64,000 bases of DNA, from contig CAZNWE010000004.1 of the NCBI GenBank assembly GCA_964576715.1, positions 26,138 to 90,137 of the forward strand, given 5' to 3'. The translations under genes and the position numbers were made by a program. The notes beneath the pieces were generated by a model. The model made no database searches and was not told the origin of the DNA. It was given only the letters and a program-made list of their open reading frames with translations. Source of the DNA: SLRI01 sp964576715 (GTDB lineage: Bacteria > Pseudomonadota > Alphaproteobacteria > Geminicoccales > Geminicoccaceae). Below, one piece after another: positions 50,833-59,895 of this stretch; positions within the stretch are counted from its first letter, which is position 1; every line of letters begins with the position of its first letter.

Positions 50833-51769
50833 GCGCCAGCAACTGATCGAGCAGACCCGCAATCGCCGCGCGTGCCTCCAGCTTTTCGACCAGACGGGGC
50901 GCAATGCCATCGATGCCGACCGCCGCACCCATGAGGGCGCCCACGCATGCCGCACGGCTTGCATTGTCACCGCCGGCGCGCACGGTTTCGAGGACGGCGG
51001 TCGTGAAGTCGCCAGAATGCCTGATGCAGGCATGCAGGATGCTTGGAAAGGTGCACGGCAGGTAGCAGGAACGACCCACGAGCCCTGTCGCATCGATCAC
51101 GGCATTGTCGATCATCGACAGGGCGTCACCCAAGCGGATCTTCACGAGGTCCGCAGCAGGTCCCTGTTGCGCGCGGCAGCCGCTGTCGATAGCGCTCATC
51201 AGATCGGTGCCGTGCAACGCCGCATCCAGGATCCGCCCAAAAGCCTGGTTGTGGGCGACCGCCTCGGCATTGTCCTGCGTGACCCGGACAAAGCGCTCGA
51301 TCACCGCATCACGATCCGATCGCCCGGCGTGCAGCACCGCGATCGGCGCGACCCGGCACATCGACACGGTTTGAAAATCGTCGGCGCCGCTCTGGAACGC
51401 GAAGTTCGGATCGTCGAGATGCGGCTTCGCATTGTCGATGGTCAGGCGTGTGGGCTTGTCGCGATAGCCGGCGTACCCCGCATCGAAAGCCGCGACGAAG
51501 CGACGACCAAACCGCCTTTCGTCGAAGCCGCGATCGGTGACGATGCTGCGCAGCACCAACAGAGCGGCATCGCCGTAATGGGTCTGCGCGCCGGGCTCGC
51601 GGCCAGCATGATAGTGACCCGGCATTGGCCGCTCGAACCCGTGAATGCCGTCCGGGTAGAGGCGCTGCCGTTCGAGCAGATTGTAGTGCCAGTGGCTGCC
51701 GAGGGCCATGGCGTCGCCGATGAACTGGCCGAGCACAGCGCCCCGGGCGCGATCGGCGAAATCTGACAT
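50810..51769 (-). CDS. ADP-ribosylglycohydrolase-family protein
   Basis: A 319-residue DraG/ADP-ribosylglycohydrolase-like protein that may remove ADP-ribose from proteins or hydrolyse related glycosides. The N-terminal RGAVLGQFIGDAMALGSHWH, the THYGDAALLVL metal motif and the C-terminal ETVRAGGDNASRAACVGALMGA are recognisable. The last motif reads GGDNAS instead of the GGDTDT of canonical two-magnesium enzymes, as in a subgroup with uncertain activity. The ATG at 51769 is the family start. It converges on and overlaps the last gene of the phage-like module. Confidence 0.85.
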   Translation of the reverse strand: MSDFADRARGAVLGQFIGDAMALGSHWHYNLLERQRLYPDGIHGFERPMPGHYHAGREPGAQTHYGDAALLVLRSIVTDRGFDERRFGRRFVAAFDAGYAGYRDKPTRLTIDNAKPHLDDPNFAFQSGADDFQTVSMCRVAPIAVLHAGRSDRDAVIERFVRVTQDNAEAVAHNQAFGRILDAALHGTDLMSAIDSGCRAQQGPAADLVKIRLGDALSMIDNAVIDATGLVGRSCYLPCTFPSILHACIRHSGDFTTAVLETVRAGGDNASRAACVGALMGAAVGIDGIAPRLVEKLEARAAIAGLLDQLLALTAEIGS

Positions 51770-51863
51770 GCAGCCGTGACCCGAAGTGGTGGACACCCTG
51801 GCGCCGCGCGCCAACCAACCCAGATAAGGTCAGGTCACGCATAAGCCAGAGGGGGACGCCCAA

Positions 51864-52304
51864 ATGCGCTATCTGCATACCATGGTTCGGGTCAAAGACG
51901 TCGACGAGTCGCTCGACTTCTACTGCAACAAGCTCGGCATGAAGGAGGTTCGCCGGACCGAGAGTGAGCAGGGGCGCTTCACCTTGATCTTCCTGGCCGC
52001 CGACGAGGACGAAACGGCAGGTCGCGAAGCCAAGGCACCGCTGGTCGAGCTAACCTACAACTGGGACCCCGAGGATTACCAGGGTGGCCGCAATTTCGGC
52101 CATCTGGCCTACGAGGTGGATGACATCTACGCGACCTGTCAGTCGCTGATGGACGGGGGCGTCACCATCAACCGGCCGCCACGCGACGGCCGCATGGCGT
52201 TCATCCGTTCGCCCGACGGAATTTCGATCGAGCTTTTGCAGAGGGGCGAGGCACTGCCGAAGGCCGAGCCCTGGGCATCGATGCAGAACACTGGCAGCTG
52301 GTGA
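51864..52304 (+). CDS. gloA: lactoylglutathione lyase (glyoxalase I)
   Basis: Isomerises the hemithioacetal of methylglyoxal and glutathione to lactoylglutathione. The 146-residue protein has the four metal ligands of the Ni/Co-type enzyme: His5 (RYLHTMVRV), a Glu in LVELTYNWD, a His in FGHLAYEVDD and a Glu in GISIELLQ. The start MRYLHTMVRVKDVDESLDFY is typical. It uses glutathione kept reduced by the gor product. It is divergent from the ADP-ribosylglycohydrolase gene. Confidence 0.95.
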   Translation: MRYLHTMVRVKDVDESLDFYCNKLGMKEVRRTESEQGRFTLIFLAADEDETAGREAKAPLVELTYNWDPEDYQGGRNFGHLAYEVDDIYATCQSLMDGGVTINRPPRDGRMAFIRSPDGISIELLQRGEALPKAEPWASMQNTGSW

Positions 52305-52518
52305 CAACGGCCTCTCGCCCGATACTGGTGGCTTTGGGCTGGTGACAGGTCGCTGTCGCAATCGATCGGGGCGGCTCCCGTGTTTGATGGATTGCCGGCC
52401 GCCCGGAATGCCGCCAAGATGTCGACGTGACGTGATCAAAGAATGAGCCGGCCGCCGAGCCGCCGAGCGTCACTCGCCGAATGGCAGAGACAGAGTTGCG
52501 GATCAGAGGGAGGGCAGG

Positions 52519-53598
52519 ATGGCCGCGGTCGACGTACGCAAGGTGGAGAAATTTTACGGCTCCGTGCAGGTGTTGTTCGGTGTGTCGATCGACATTCAGG
52601 ACGGCGAATTCGTTGTTCTGGTTGGACCCTCGGGCTGTGGCAAGTCGACTTTGTTGCGCATGATCGCCGGGCTCGAGGAAATCAATTCCGGGGAGATCGC
52701 GATCGGCGGGCGGGTGGTCAACACCGTGCCGCCGAAGGATCGCGACATCGCCATGGTCTTCCAGAATTACGCCCTCTACCCGCACATGACCGTGCAACAG
52801 AACATGGCGTTCTCGCTCAAACTGGCGAGGGCCCCGAGGAACGTGATCGAGGAGCGGGTCAACCAGGCGGCTGACATCCTCGGCCTGCGCGAGTATCTCG
52901 CCCGCTACCCGCGACAGCTTTCCGGTGGGCAGCGGCAGCGCGTGGCCATGGGGCGCGCCATTGTTCGCGATCCGCAAGTGTTCCTCTTCGACGAGCCCCT
53001 GTCCAACCTCGATGCCAAGTTGCGCGTGCAGATGCGCACCGAGATCAAGGAGTTGCATCAGCGCTTGAAAACGACATCGATCTACGTCACGCATGACCAG
53101 ATCGAGGCGTTGACCATGGCCGATCGCATCGTTGTCATGCAGGGTGGCTATGTCGAGCAGGTCGGCGCGCCCTTGGACCTCTACGACCACCCCGCCAACC
53201 TGTTTGTCGCCGGCTTCATCGGTTCTCCATCGATGAATTTCATCGATGCGCGGATCGAACGGCAGAACGGTATGGTCGCGGCGATCACGGCCGATGGAAG
53301 TCGACTGCCACTTCCGGCCGATACGGGCGGGACCGACGGCCAGCACGTTGTCTACGGCATCCGCCCCGAACATCTCACGCTCGTCAGCAATGGCGAGGGT
53401 GGTGCCGCCGCCGAGGTCGTGGTGGTCGAACCGACTGGTGCGGAGATCCTCGTGGTTACCCGCTTCGCCGGTGGGGAGGCCCATGTCGTGTTTCGGGAGC
53501 GGCACCCACTGCGGCCCGGCGATCAGATCAACCTCGCCCCGAACCTCGATGCCGTCCACGTGTTCGACAAGGCCTCTGGCCAACGCGTCAGCCATTGA
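52519..53598 (+). CDS. ABC transporter ATPase, UgpC/MalK type
   Basis: A 359-residue ATPase of the carbohydrate uptake family 1. Walker A GPSGCGKST (36-44), Q-loop MVFQNYALYPHMTV, signature RQLSGGQRQRVAMGRAI, Walker B VFLFDEPLSNLDAKL and the H-loop YVTHDQIEALTMADR are all present. The C-terminal 120 residues form the regulatory TOBE/OB part (IRPEHLTL). GGGAGGG precedes the ATG. No permease or binding protein is nearby, so it may serve distant sugar or glycerol-3-phosphate transporters. Confidence 0.93.
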   Translation: MAAVDVRKVEKFYGSVQVLFGVSIDIQDGEFVVLVGPSGCGKSTLLRMIAGLEEINSGEIAIGGRVVNTVPPKDRDIAMVFQNYALYPHMTVQQNMAFSLKLARAPRNVIEERVNQAADILGLREYLARYPRQLSGGQRQRVAMGRAIVRDPQVFLFDEPLSNLDAKLRVQMRTEIKELHQRLKTTSIYVTHDQIEALTMADRIVVMQGGYVEQVGAPLDLYDHPANLFVAGFIGSPSMNFIDARIERQNGMVAAITADGSRLPLPADTGGTDGQHVVYGIRPEHLTLVSNGEGGAAAEVVVVEPTGAEILVVTRFAGGEAHVVFRERHPLRPGDQINLAPNLDAVHVFDKASGQRVSH

Positions 53599-53859
53599 GC
53601 TGGTTTCTCGTCGTCGATAATCGAGCATCCGGCTCAACATGCGCGCTGGTATCGCTCTCGGGCCATATATCCTGGATGTCGCGTTTAAACGACTGCCTCG
53701 CGCCAACGCAGCTCAACTGGCAGTCGGTCGGTTGGCATCGCCTGCTGGCGACCCTGGGCGTGGCACGGTTGCTCTGCTCGAATCTGCAGCGATTGGCTCT
53801 GGTTCACCACAGGTCGCCGTGTTTTCCCTGAATGTACCTTGCTCACCTCTGGACCGCTC

Positions 53860-54627
53860 ATGGCTCTTTCGACAGCGATGCATCTCCGCTTGGGTGTGAA
53901 CATCGATCACGTCGCCACCCTGCGTAACGCGCGAGGTGGTAGCAATCCTGACCCTTTGCGCGCCGCGATGCTGATCGCCGATGGTGGTGGTCAGGGTGTG
54001 ACGGCTCATCTGCGCGAGGATCGACGACACATCACCGATCGTGACATCGATCGGTTGAAGGCGGAATGCCCGTTGCCGCTGAACCTAGAGATGGCCGCAA
54101 CCCCCGAAATGCTCGCGATCGCGCGCCGCATCCGGCCGCATGCGACGTGCTTGGTCCCCGAAAAGCGCGAGGAGCGGACGACCGAATCGGGGCTCGACGT
54201 CGCTCGGTTCGAGCCCGCCTTGCGGCCCATCGTTGACGGGCTCGCCGAGGCCGGCTGCAGGGTCTCATTGTTCATCGATCCCGAGCCGGCGCAACTCGAA
54301 GCGGCCAAGCGGTTGGCAGCCCCGGTCGTCGAGTTGCATACCGGCACGTACTGCGAGAGCGGGCGGGAGCAGAAGACCGCGGAGCTCGAGCGGCTGCGCC
54401 GTGCCGCGGGGCTTGCCCAAGAGCTCGGCATCGAGTGCCATGCCGGGCACGGACTGGATTTCGCCACGGTCATGCCGGTTGCAGCGATCCCCGAGCTCGT
54501 CGAGCTGAATATCGGCCATTTTCTGATCGCCGAGGCGATCTTTGCGGGCTTCGTGCCGACCGTTGCCAAGATGCGCCGGCTGATGGACGAGGCGCGGTCA
54601 CCCGGCGGCCAGGCCATCGGGGACTAG
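53860..54627 (+). CDS. pdxJ: pyridoxine 5'-phosphate synthase
   Basis: Closes the pyridine ring in the DXP-dependent vitamin B6 pathway. The protein has 255 residues from ATG at 53860; an internal ATG at 53878, reading MHLRLGVNID, is also possible. Key parts are LRLGVNIDHVATLRNARGG, then VTAHLREDRRHITDRD, the PLNLEMAAT segment, VELHTGTYCE and CHAGHGLDF, and ELNIGHFLIAEAIF. First gene of the conserved order pdxJ-acpS-lepB-rnc-era. Confidence 0.95.
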   Translation: MALSTAMHLRLGVNIDHVATLRNARGGSNPDPLRAAMLIADGGGQGVTAHLREDRRHITDRDIDRLKAECPLPLNLEMAATPEMLAIARRIRPHATCLVPEKREERTTESGLDVARFEPALRPIVDGLAEAGCRVSLFIDPEPAQLEAAKRLAAPVVELHTGTYCESGREQKTAELERLRRAAGLAQELGIECHAGHGLDFATVMPVAAIPELVELNIGHFLIAEAIFAGFVPTVAKMRRLMDEARSPGGQAIGD

Positions 54628-54649
54628 CGGCCCGGGTGGAAGCACTTCG

Positions 54650-55084
54650 ATGATCATCGGGATCGGCAGCGACCTGATCGACATTCGCCGTATCGAGAAG
54701 ACCTTGGCGCGATTCGGCGATCGCTTCACGCATCGCTGCTTCACCGAGATCGAACGGGCCAAGGCCGACCGACGGCTGCGTCGCGCCGACACCTATGCCA
54801 AGCGCTACGCCGCCAAGGAGGCCTGCGCCAAAGCCCTGGGCACCGGCCTCAGTCGCGGCGTCTTCTGGCGCGAGATCGGTGTCGTCAACCTGCCGTCGGG
54901 CAAGCCGACGCTGGCACTTGCCGGAGGGGCCGCAGCCCGGCTCGCGGCCATGACTCCCGAAGGCATGGTGGCTACCATGGAGCTGACGCTCACCGACGAG
55001 CCACCGCTCGCCCATGCCATGGTGATCATCAGCGCGACCCCGAGCGGCACCGCAATGCTTTACCAGCCGACGCCCCTCGGTTAG
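54650..55084 (+). CDS. acpS: holo-[acyl-carrier-protein] synthase
   Basis: Transfers 4'-phosphopantetheine from CoA to acyl carrier protein. The 144-residue protein has the conserved N-terminal IIGIGSDLIDIRRIE with the metal aspartate, FTEIERAKAD, and YAKRYAAKEACAKALGTG with the metal glutamate. It lies 22 bases after pdxJ. Confidence 0.94.
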   Translation: MIIGIGSDLIDIRRIEKTLARFGDRFTHRCFTEIERAKADRRLRRADTYAKRYAAKEACAKALGTGLSRGVFWREIGVVNLPSGKPTLALAGGAAARLAAMTPEGMVATMELTLTDEPPLAHAMVIISATPSGTAMLYQPTPLG

Positions 55085-55219
55085 GTTGCCGGTCGGAATT
55101 GCCGATCAAGCTGCCAGCGCGGCTGCCGCGGCGCCGGGCAATTTTTCAGCAGCGCGAGCAAAGCCAAAGCCAAGCGTGTGTCATCCACATCATCTCGCCA
55201 GCCGCGTGACAACGCTATC

Positions 55220-55957
55220 ATGACTGCCCGCAAACCCGGGGGCGTCAAAGATACCGTCAAGACGCTTATCTATGCGATTGCGATCGCCCTGTTCGTGCGA
55301 ACCTTCGCCTACGAACCTTTCAACATTCCGTCGGGCTCGATGAAGCCGACCCTGCTCGTTGGCGACTACCTGTTCGTCTCCAAGTTCGCTTACGGCTACA
55401 GCAAATATTCATTGCCACTGAGCCTGCCGCTGTTTTCCGGGCGTATCCTCGGCGCGTTGCCGGAACGTGGTGACGTCGCTGTCTTCAAGCTGCCGACCGA
55501 CAACAAGACCGACTACATCAAGCGGATCATCGGCCTGCCCGGCGATCAGGTGCAGGTGACCAATGGCGTGCTGCATCTCAACGGCGAAGCTGTCGAGCTC
55601 GAACCGATCGGCCGGTTCGTCGACGAAATGGATGGCCGCCGGGTCGCGGTGCCGGAGTACGCCGAAACCTTGCCAGGCAGCGATCGCCAGCATTTCATCC
55701 TCGACCTCACCGAGCGCGGTCGCCTCGACAATACCCCGGTGTTCGAGGTGCCACCAGACCACGTCTTCGCAATGGGCGACAATCGGGACAATTCACTCGA
55801 TAGCCGGACTGACGCCGTCGGCTACATTCCTATCGAGAATCTGATCGGGCGTGCCGAGATCATCATGTTCTCGGTGAATGGCACGGCACGGATCTGGGAA
55901 CCATGGAAATGGCCGTGGGCGATCCGCTATGATCGAATCTTCAAGCGTATCAACTGA
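55220..55957 (+). CDS. lepB: signal peptidase I
   Basis: Inner-membrane protease that removes signal peptides from exported proteins. The 245-residue protein has one membrane helix (about 13-30). The nucleophile is Ser40 in FNIPSGSMKPTLLVGD, and the general base is Lys101 in TDYIKRIIGLPGD. The C-terminal box GDNRDNSLDSR follows. ATG at 55220 is used; an in-frame GTG at 55178 would add 14 residues. Twelve bases separate it from rnc. Confidence 0.95.
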   Translation: MTARKPGGVKDTVKTLIYAIAIALFVRTFAYEPFNIPSGSMKPTLLVGDYLFVSKFAYGYSKYSLPLSLPLFSGRILGALPERGDVAVFKLPTDNKTDYIKRIIGLPGDQVQVTNGVLHLNGEAVELEPIGRFVDEMDGRRVAVPEYAETLPGSDRQHFILDLTERGRLDNTPVFEVPPDHVFAMGDNRDNSLDSRTDAVGYIPIENLIGRAEIIMFSVNGTARIWEPWKWPWAIRYDRIFKRIN

Positions 55958-55969
55958 AGCTCTCGCAGG

Positions 55970-56707
55970 ATGAAGCGGCGCACCGACCGTGGCCGCCCGG
56001 GCGAACTCGATGCGATCCAGGCCGTCATCGGTTACCGCTTTGCCGACACGGCACTGCTCGCGGAGGCCCTGACACATGCCAGCACACTGGCGTCAGGGCG
56101 ACGGCCGGCGCCCGGCAAACGGCAGATCCGCAGCAACGAGCGTTTGGAGTTCTTGGGTGATCGCGTGCTCGGATTGGCCGTGGCGCACCTCCTGATCGAA
56201 ACCTACCCGGACGAGGCGGAAGGCGGCTTGACCCATCGCCATTCGATGCTCGTCCGGCGCGAGACGTTGGCCGATGTGGCGAGCGAGATCGGCCTCGGTC
56301 GCTGGGTGGAGGTGGCGCATGGCGGGCGCGGCAGCGGCGGCATGACCAACCCGACCATTCTCGCCGATGCATGCGAGGCGCTTATCGGTGCCGTTTTCAT
56401 CGACGGCGGCTACCCGCCCGCCGCAGCGTTGGTTCGACGTTATTGGCAGAGCCGCGTGGTCGACATGACCGAATCGCCGCGCGACGCCAAGACCATGCTT
56501 CAGGTCTGGGCGCTCGCCCGCGCGCACAACCTGCCGTCCTACCGGGTGCTCGATAGCGAGGGCCCGGCACATGCGCCGGTGTTCACGGTCGAGGTCGTGA
56601 TCGAGGGCCTCGGCTCCGCCACCGCGGAAGCCGGTGCCAAACGTGCCGCCGAGCAAGCGGCCGCGGCCGTGCTCTTACAGCAGCTCGAGGGCCAGCCGAG
56701 TGGCTGA
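55970..56707 (+). CDS. rnc: ribonuclease III
   Basis: Double-strand-specific endoribonuclease for rRNA and mRNA processing. The 245-residue protein has the signature NERLEFLGDRVLG (residues 56-68) and the second acidic site DACEALIGAVFID. The C-terminal dsRNA-binding domain has PSYRVLDSEGPAHAPVFTVE and the AKRAAEQAAAAVLL helix. The stop overlaps the GTG start of era by eight bases. Confidence 0.96.
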   Translation: MKRRTDRGRPGELDAIQAVIGYRFADTALLAEALTHASTLASGRRPAPGKRQIRSNERLEFLGDRVLGLAVAHLLIETYPDEAEGGLTHRHSMLVRRETLADVASEIGLGRWVEVAHGGRGSGGMTNPTILADACEALIGAVFIDGGYPPAAALVRRYWQSRVVDMTESPRDAKTMLQVWALARAHNLPSYRVLDSEGPAHAPVFTVEVVIEGLGSATAEAGAKRAAEQAAAAVLLQQLEGQPSG

Positions 56708-57641
56708 GACCCCGGTATCGATGGTTCCGTCGAGCGACTGCGGCGACGACAAGCGTGCCGGTTTCGTGGCCATCCTGGGCGCGCCCAATGTCGGCAAATC
56801 CACCCTGCTCAACCGGCTCGTCGGCACCAAGGTCTCGATCGTCTCGCCCAAGGTGCAGACCACTCGGCGGCGGATCATCGGCATCTCGACGCAGGGCGAT
56901 AGCCAGGTCTTGTTCGTTGACACGCCCGGCATCTTCACTCCGACCAAGCGGCTGGAGCGGGCAATGGTGCAGGCGGCCTGGGCCGCGGCCCACGATGCCG
57001 ACCTCTGTCTGTTCCTCGTCGACGCCAAGCGCGGGCTCGACGATGCGGGCCGCACCGTTCTCGACGGTCTGCTCGACCTCCCGTCACCACTCCTGCTGGT
57101 CATCAACAAGATCGACCTCGTGCCCGCTGCCAAGCTCTTGCCGCTGATCAAGGCGTTGAACGAGGCCGGGCGTTTCGCGGCGACGTTTCTGGTTTCAGCC
57201 GAAACCGGCGACGGCTGCGCTGAGCTCTTGGCCGATATCGCCACTCGCCTGCCGGAAAGCCCATGGCTGTTTCCGGAAGACCAGCTCTCGGACTTGTCGA
57301 ACCGGGCGATGGCCGCCGAGATCACCCGCGAGAAACTGTTCTTGCAGCTGCATCAGGAGCTGCCGTACAGCGCCACCGTCGAGACGGAGGCCTGGGCCGA
57401 AGCCCCGGACGGGCAGGAGGTGAGAATCGATCAGGTCATCTATGTCCAGCGGCCCAGCCAGAAAGGCATCGTGCTGGGCAAAGGCGGGCGGCAGATCAGG
57501 GCGATCGGTGAGGCGGCAAGGCTGGAGCTCCAGGAAATCCTGGAGGCGCGCGTTCACCTTTTCCTGTTCGTCAAAGTGCGTGAGCGCTGGCAGGAAGATT
57601 CCGAGCGCTACGCCGAGATGGGGCTCGAGTTTCCGAGTTGA
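56700..57641 (+). CDS. era: GTPase Era
   Basis: GTPase that binds 16S rRNA and assists 30S assembly. It has 313 residues from GTG at 56700 (ATG at 56721 is the alternative). G1 is GAPNVGKST (27-35), G3 is FVDTPGIF and G4 is INKIDL; the switch region KVQTTRRRIIGI is conserved. The C-terminal KH domain contains GIVLGKGGRQIRAIGEAAR. It ends the pdxJ-acpS-lepB-rnc-era cluster. recO, which often follows, is replaced by the convergent glgX gene. Confidence 0.96.
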   Translation: MAETPVSMVPSSDCGDDKRAGFVAILGAPNVGKSTLLNRLVGTKVSIVSPKVQTTRRRIIGISTQGDSQVLFVDTPGIFTPTKRLERAMVQAAWAAAHDADLCLFLVDAKRGLDDAGRTVLDGLLDLPSPLLLVINKIDLVPAAKLLPLIKALNEAGRFAATFLVSAETGDGCAELLADIATRLPESPWLFPEDQLSDLSNRAMAAEITREKLFLQLHQELPYSATVETEAWAEAPDGQEVRIDQVIYVQRPSQKGIVLGKGGRQIRAIGEAARLELQEILEARVHLFLFVKVRERWQEDSERYAEMGLEFPS

Positions 57642-57725
57642 GCCGCCGGCGACAATCGGCCTGAGCCGCCGCGCGGTATTGCACTGCATGACCACCGGCG
57701 ACGTCTGCGCCGCCGAACGGCTGCC

Positions 57726-59804
57726 TTAACCTGTGGTCGTGTCGGCTTCCTCGAACAAAATCGCGGCGCGCGCCGGCAGTCGATCGAGAGCCGCCTCGCC
57801 GGTCGTATCGAGACGGATCAACCAGCTGCCCGGCGGCAAGACCAGGGGTAGGGTATCGCGGCCGGCATTCAGCGCCAGAATGAAGCGACGATCGATGGCC
57901 GGACAGCCGTCGTCGTCGACTTCCCGCGTCGCATCGCCTGCCAACAGCAAGAGCACTGACCGATTGTTCCGCTCCTGCCAGTCCGCCACCGTCATCGACT
58001 TGCCATCCGGGCGCAACCATTGGACATCCGGACTGCCGTCGGCGGCCTCTATCGCACCATGCAGAAAATGCTGGCGGCGCAGCGCCGGGTGGGCTTGGCG
58101 GATAGCGTTGAGATCGGCCACGAAGGCGATGAGCTCGCTGTCTGCAGCGGCCCAGTCCAGCCACGAAAGCGTGTTGTCCTGGCAGTAGGCGTTGTTGTTG
58201 CCAGCTTGGCTGCGACCGAGTTCGTCGCCCATGCCGAGCATCACCGTGCCTTGGCTGAAGAACAGCGTCGCCAGGATGTTGCGCACGTCGCGACGCCGCG
58301 CGGCGTTGACGGCCGGGTCGGTGGTCGGTCCCTCGATGCCGTTGTTCCAGGACAGGTTGTGCCCATGGCCATCGGCATTGTTTTCGAGGTTGGCTGCATT
58401 GTGCCGCTCTTCGAAGGCGACGAGATCGGCCAGGGTGAAGCCGTCATGGGCTGCGACGAAGTTGATCGTCGACCAGGGGCGGCGCCCCTGCTGCTCGAAC
58501 AGGTCGGCAGAGCCCAGGAGCCGTGCCGCCAGCTCTGGCAGCATCCCCTCATCGCCGCGCCAGAACCCGCGGACCACGTCGCGATAGCGGTCGTTCCATT
58601 CGGACCAGCCCGGGCCGAACCCGCCCATGCGATAGCCGTCCGGGCCGATATCCCAGGGTTCGGCAATCAGCCTGACCGTCGAGATCACGGGGTCTTGCTT
58701 GAGGCAATCGAACAAGGCGGCACCCTTGTCGAAAGCCTCGGGGTCGCGGCCGAGCGTCGCGGCGAGGTCGAAGCGGAAACCGTCGACGCCGACCACCTCG
58801 ACCCAGTAGCGCAAGGAATCCATGATCAATTGCTGCACCCGCGGCTGGCTCGCATCGACCGTATTCCCGCAACCGGTCAGATTTGCATAGCCGTCGGCCG
58901 CCTCCGGATCATGCTGATAATAGCTCAGATTATCGAGGCCGCGGTAGGCCAGGCAGGGGCCGCTGCCATCCCCTTCACCGGTATGATTGTAGACGACATC
59001 GAGGATGAGCTCGATCCCAGCCTCGTGCAGGCTGCGGACCGCTGCTGTCAACTCCGCCAGCGCCGCGCTGCCTTCGGCGTAGCCGGGCTCTGCCACGAAC
59101 CAGTTGATCGGATTGTAGCCCCAGTGGTTGACCAGCCCCTTCTCGATCAGGTGCGGCTCGTCGACCTTGGCCTGAATCGGCAGTAGCTCCACCGCCGTGA
59201 CCCCCAAGCGCTGCAGATGCTCGATCAGTCCAGGCTCGGCGAGGGCGGCGTAGCTGCCCCGGCGGCTCGGTGCAATCGCCGGGTGAAGCTTGGTCAAGCC
59301 CTTGACATGGGCCTCGTAGATCAAGGTTTGAGCGCGACCATGCCGCGGGCGGCAAAGCTCGGGGGCGAAATCGTCGGCGGGCGCAACGACCGCTTTGGCG
59401 ACAAAGCGGGCGGTGTCGGCGCCAAAACAGCAAGTCGGCCCGTCTCGGCGCAGTGCTGCCGGCAGGAAGCTGCCGATCAGGCGGCGAGCGTAGGGGTCGA
59501 GCAGCAGCTTTGCCGGGTCGAATCGGTGCCCCTGTCGCGGCGCGAAACGCCCGTATGCCCGATACCCGTAGACCAGCCCGGCGCCGACCTCCGGAAGAAA
59601 GCCGTGCCACACCTCGTCGGTCCACTCCGGCAGGGTGAGGCGGCGCAACTCCCGCTCGCCGGTGCGATCGAAGAGACAAAGCTCGATCCGTTCGGCATGC
59701 GCCGAGAACACGGCGAAGTTGACCCCGTCCGGCTCGATCGTGGCGCCGAGCGGGTAGGGCCGTCCGGGTCGCAATCGATCGGGCGCGCGCCTCACGGACC
59801 GCAT
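57726..59804 (-). CDS. glgX: glycogen debranching enzyme
   Basis: Isoamylase-type GH13 enzyme that hydrolyses alpha-1,6 branches of phosphorylase-limited glycogen. The 692-residue protein has an N-terminal CBM48 domain (PLGATIEPDGVNFAVFSAHA) and a catalytic barrel: ELILDVVYNHTGEG, the nucleophile Asp near residue 346 in VDGFRFDLAATLGR, the acid/base Glu in RLIAEPWDIG and the third acid in NFVAAHDGFTLADL. GlgX-type segments are ENNADGHGHNLSWN and GDELGRSQAGNNNAYCQDN. It is divergent from the GH13 sugar phosphorylase gene with a 91-base shared promoter region. Confidence 0.95.
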   Translation of the reverse strand: MRSVRRAPDRLRPGRPYPLGATIEPDGVNFAVFSAHAERIELCLFDRTGERELRRLTLPEWTDEVWHGFLPEVGAGLVYGYRAYGRFAPRQGHRFDPAKLLLDPYARRLIGSFLPAALRRDGPTCCFGADTARFVAKAVVAPADDFAPELCRPRHGRAQTLIYEAHVKGLTKLHPAIAPSRRGSYAALAEPGLIEHLQRLGVTAVELLPIQAKVDEPHLIEKGLVNHWGYNPINWFVAEPGYAEGSAALAELTAAVRSLHEAGIELILDVVYNHTGEGDGSGPCLAYRGLDNLSYYQHDPEAADGYANLTGCGNTVDASQPRVQQLIMDSLRYWVEVVGVDGFRFDLAATLGRDPEAFDKGAALFDCLKQDPVISTVRLIAEPWDIGPDGYRMGGFGPGWSEWNDRYRDVVRGFWRGDEGMLPELAARLLGSADLFEQQGRRPWSTINFVAAHDGFTLADLVAFEERHNAANLENNADGHGHNLSWNNGIEGPTTDPAVNAARRRDVRNILATLFFSQGTVMLGMGDELGRSQAGNNNAYCQDNTLSWLDWAAADSELIAFVADLNAIRQAHPALRRQHFLHGAIEAADGSPDVQWLRPDGKSMTVADWQERNNRSVLLLLAGDATREVDDDGCPAIDRRFILALNAGRDTLPLVLPPGSWLIRLDTTGEAALDRLPARAAILFEEADTTTG

Positions 59805-59895
59805 CGGCGAAGCGCCGCCGCTGTGCGCGACTCCGATGGCCGAGAAGGGTCAGCGACGGTATCAAGCGATGGGCAGCTCACAGGGGATACCAGCA

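Noticed and set aside
52519..53598. ATPase partner for the permeases at 31287-33508
   Set aside because: It is a UgpC/MalK carbohydrate-type ATPase with TOBE domain, while the permeases belong to the dipeptide class that uses DppD/DppF-type ATPases.
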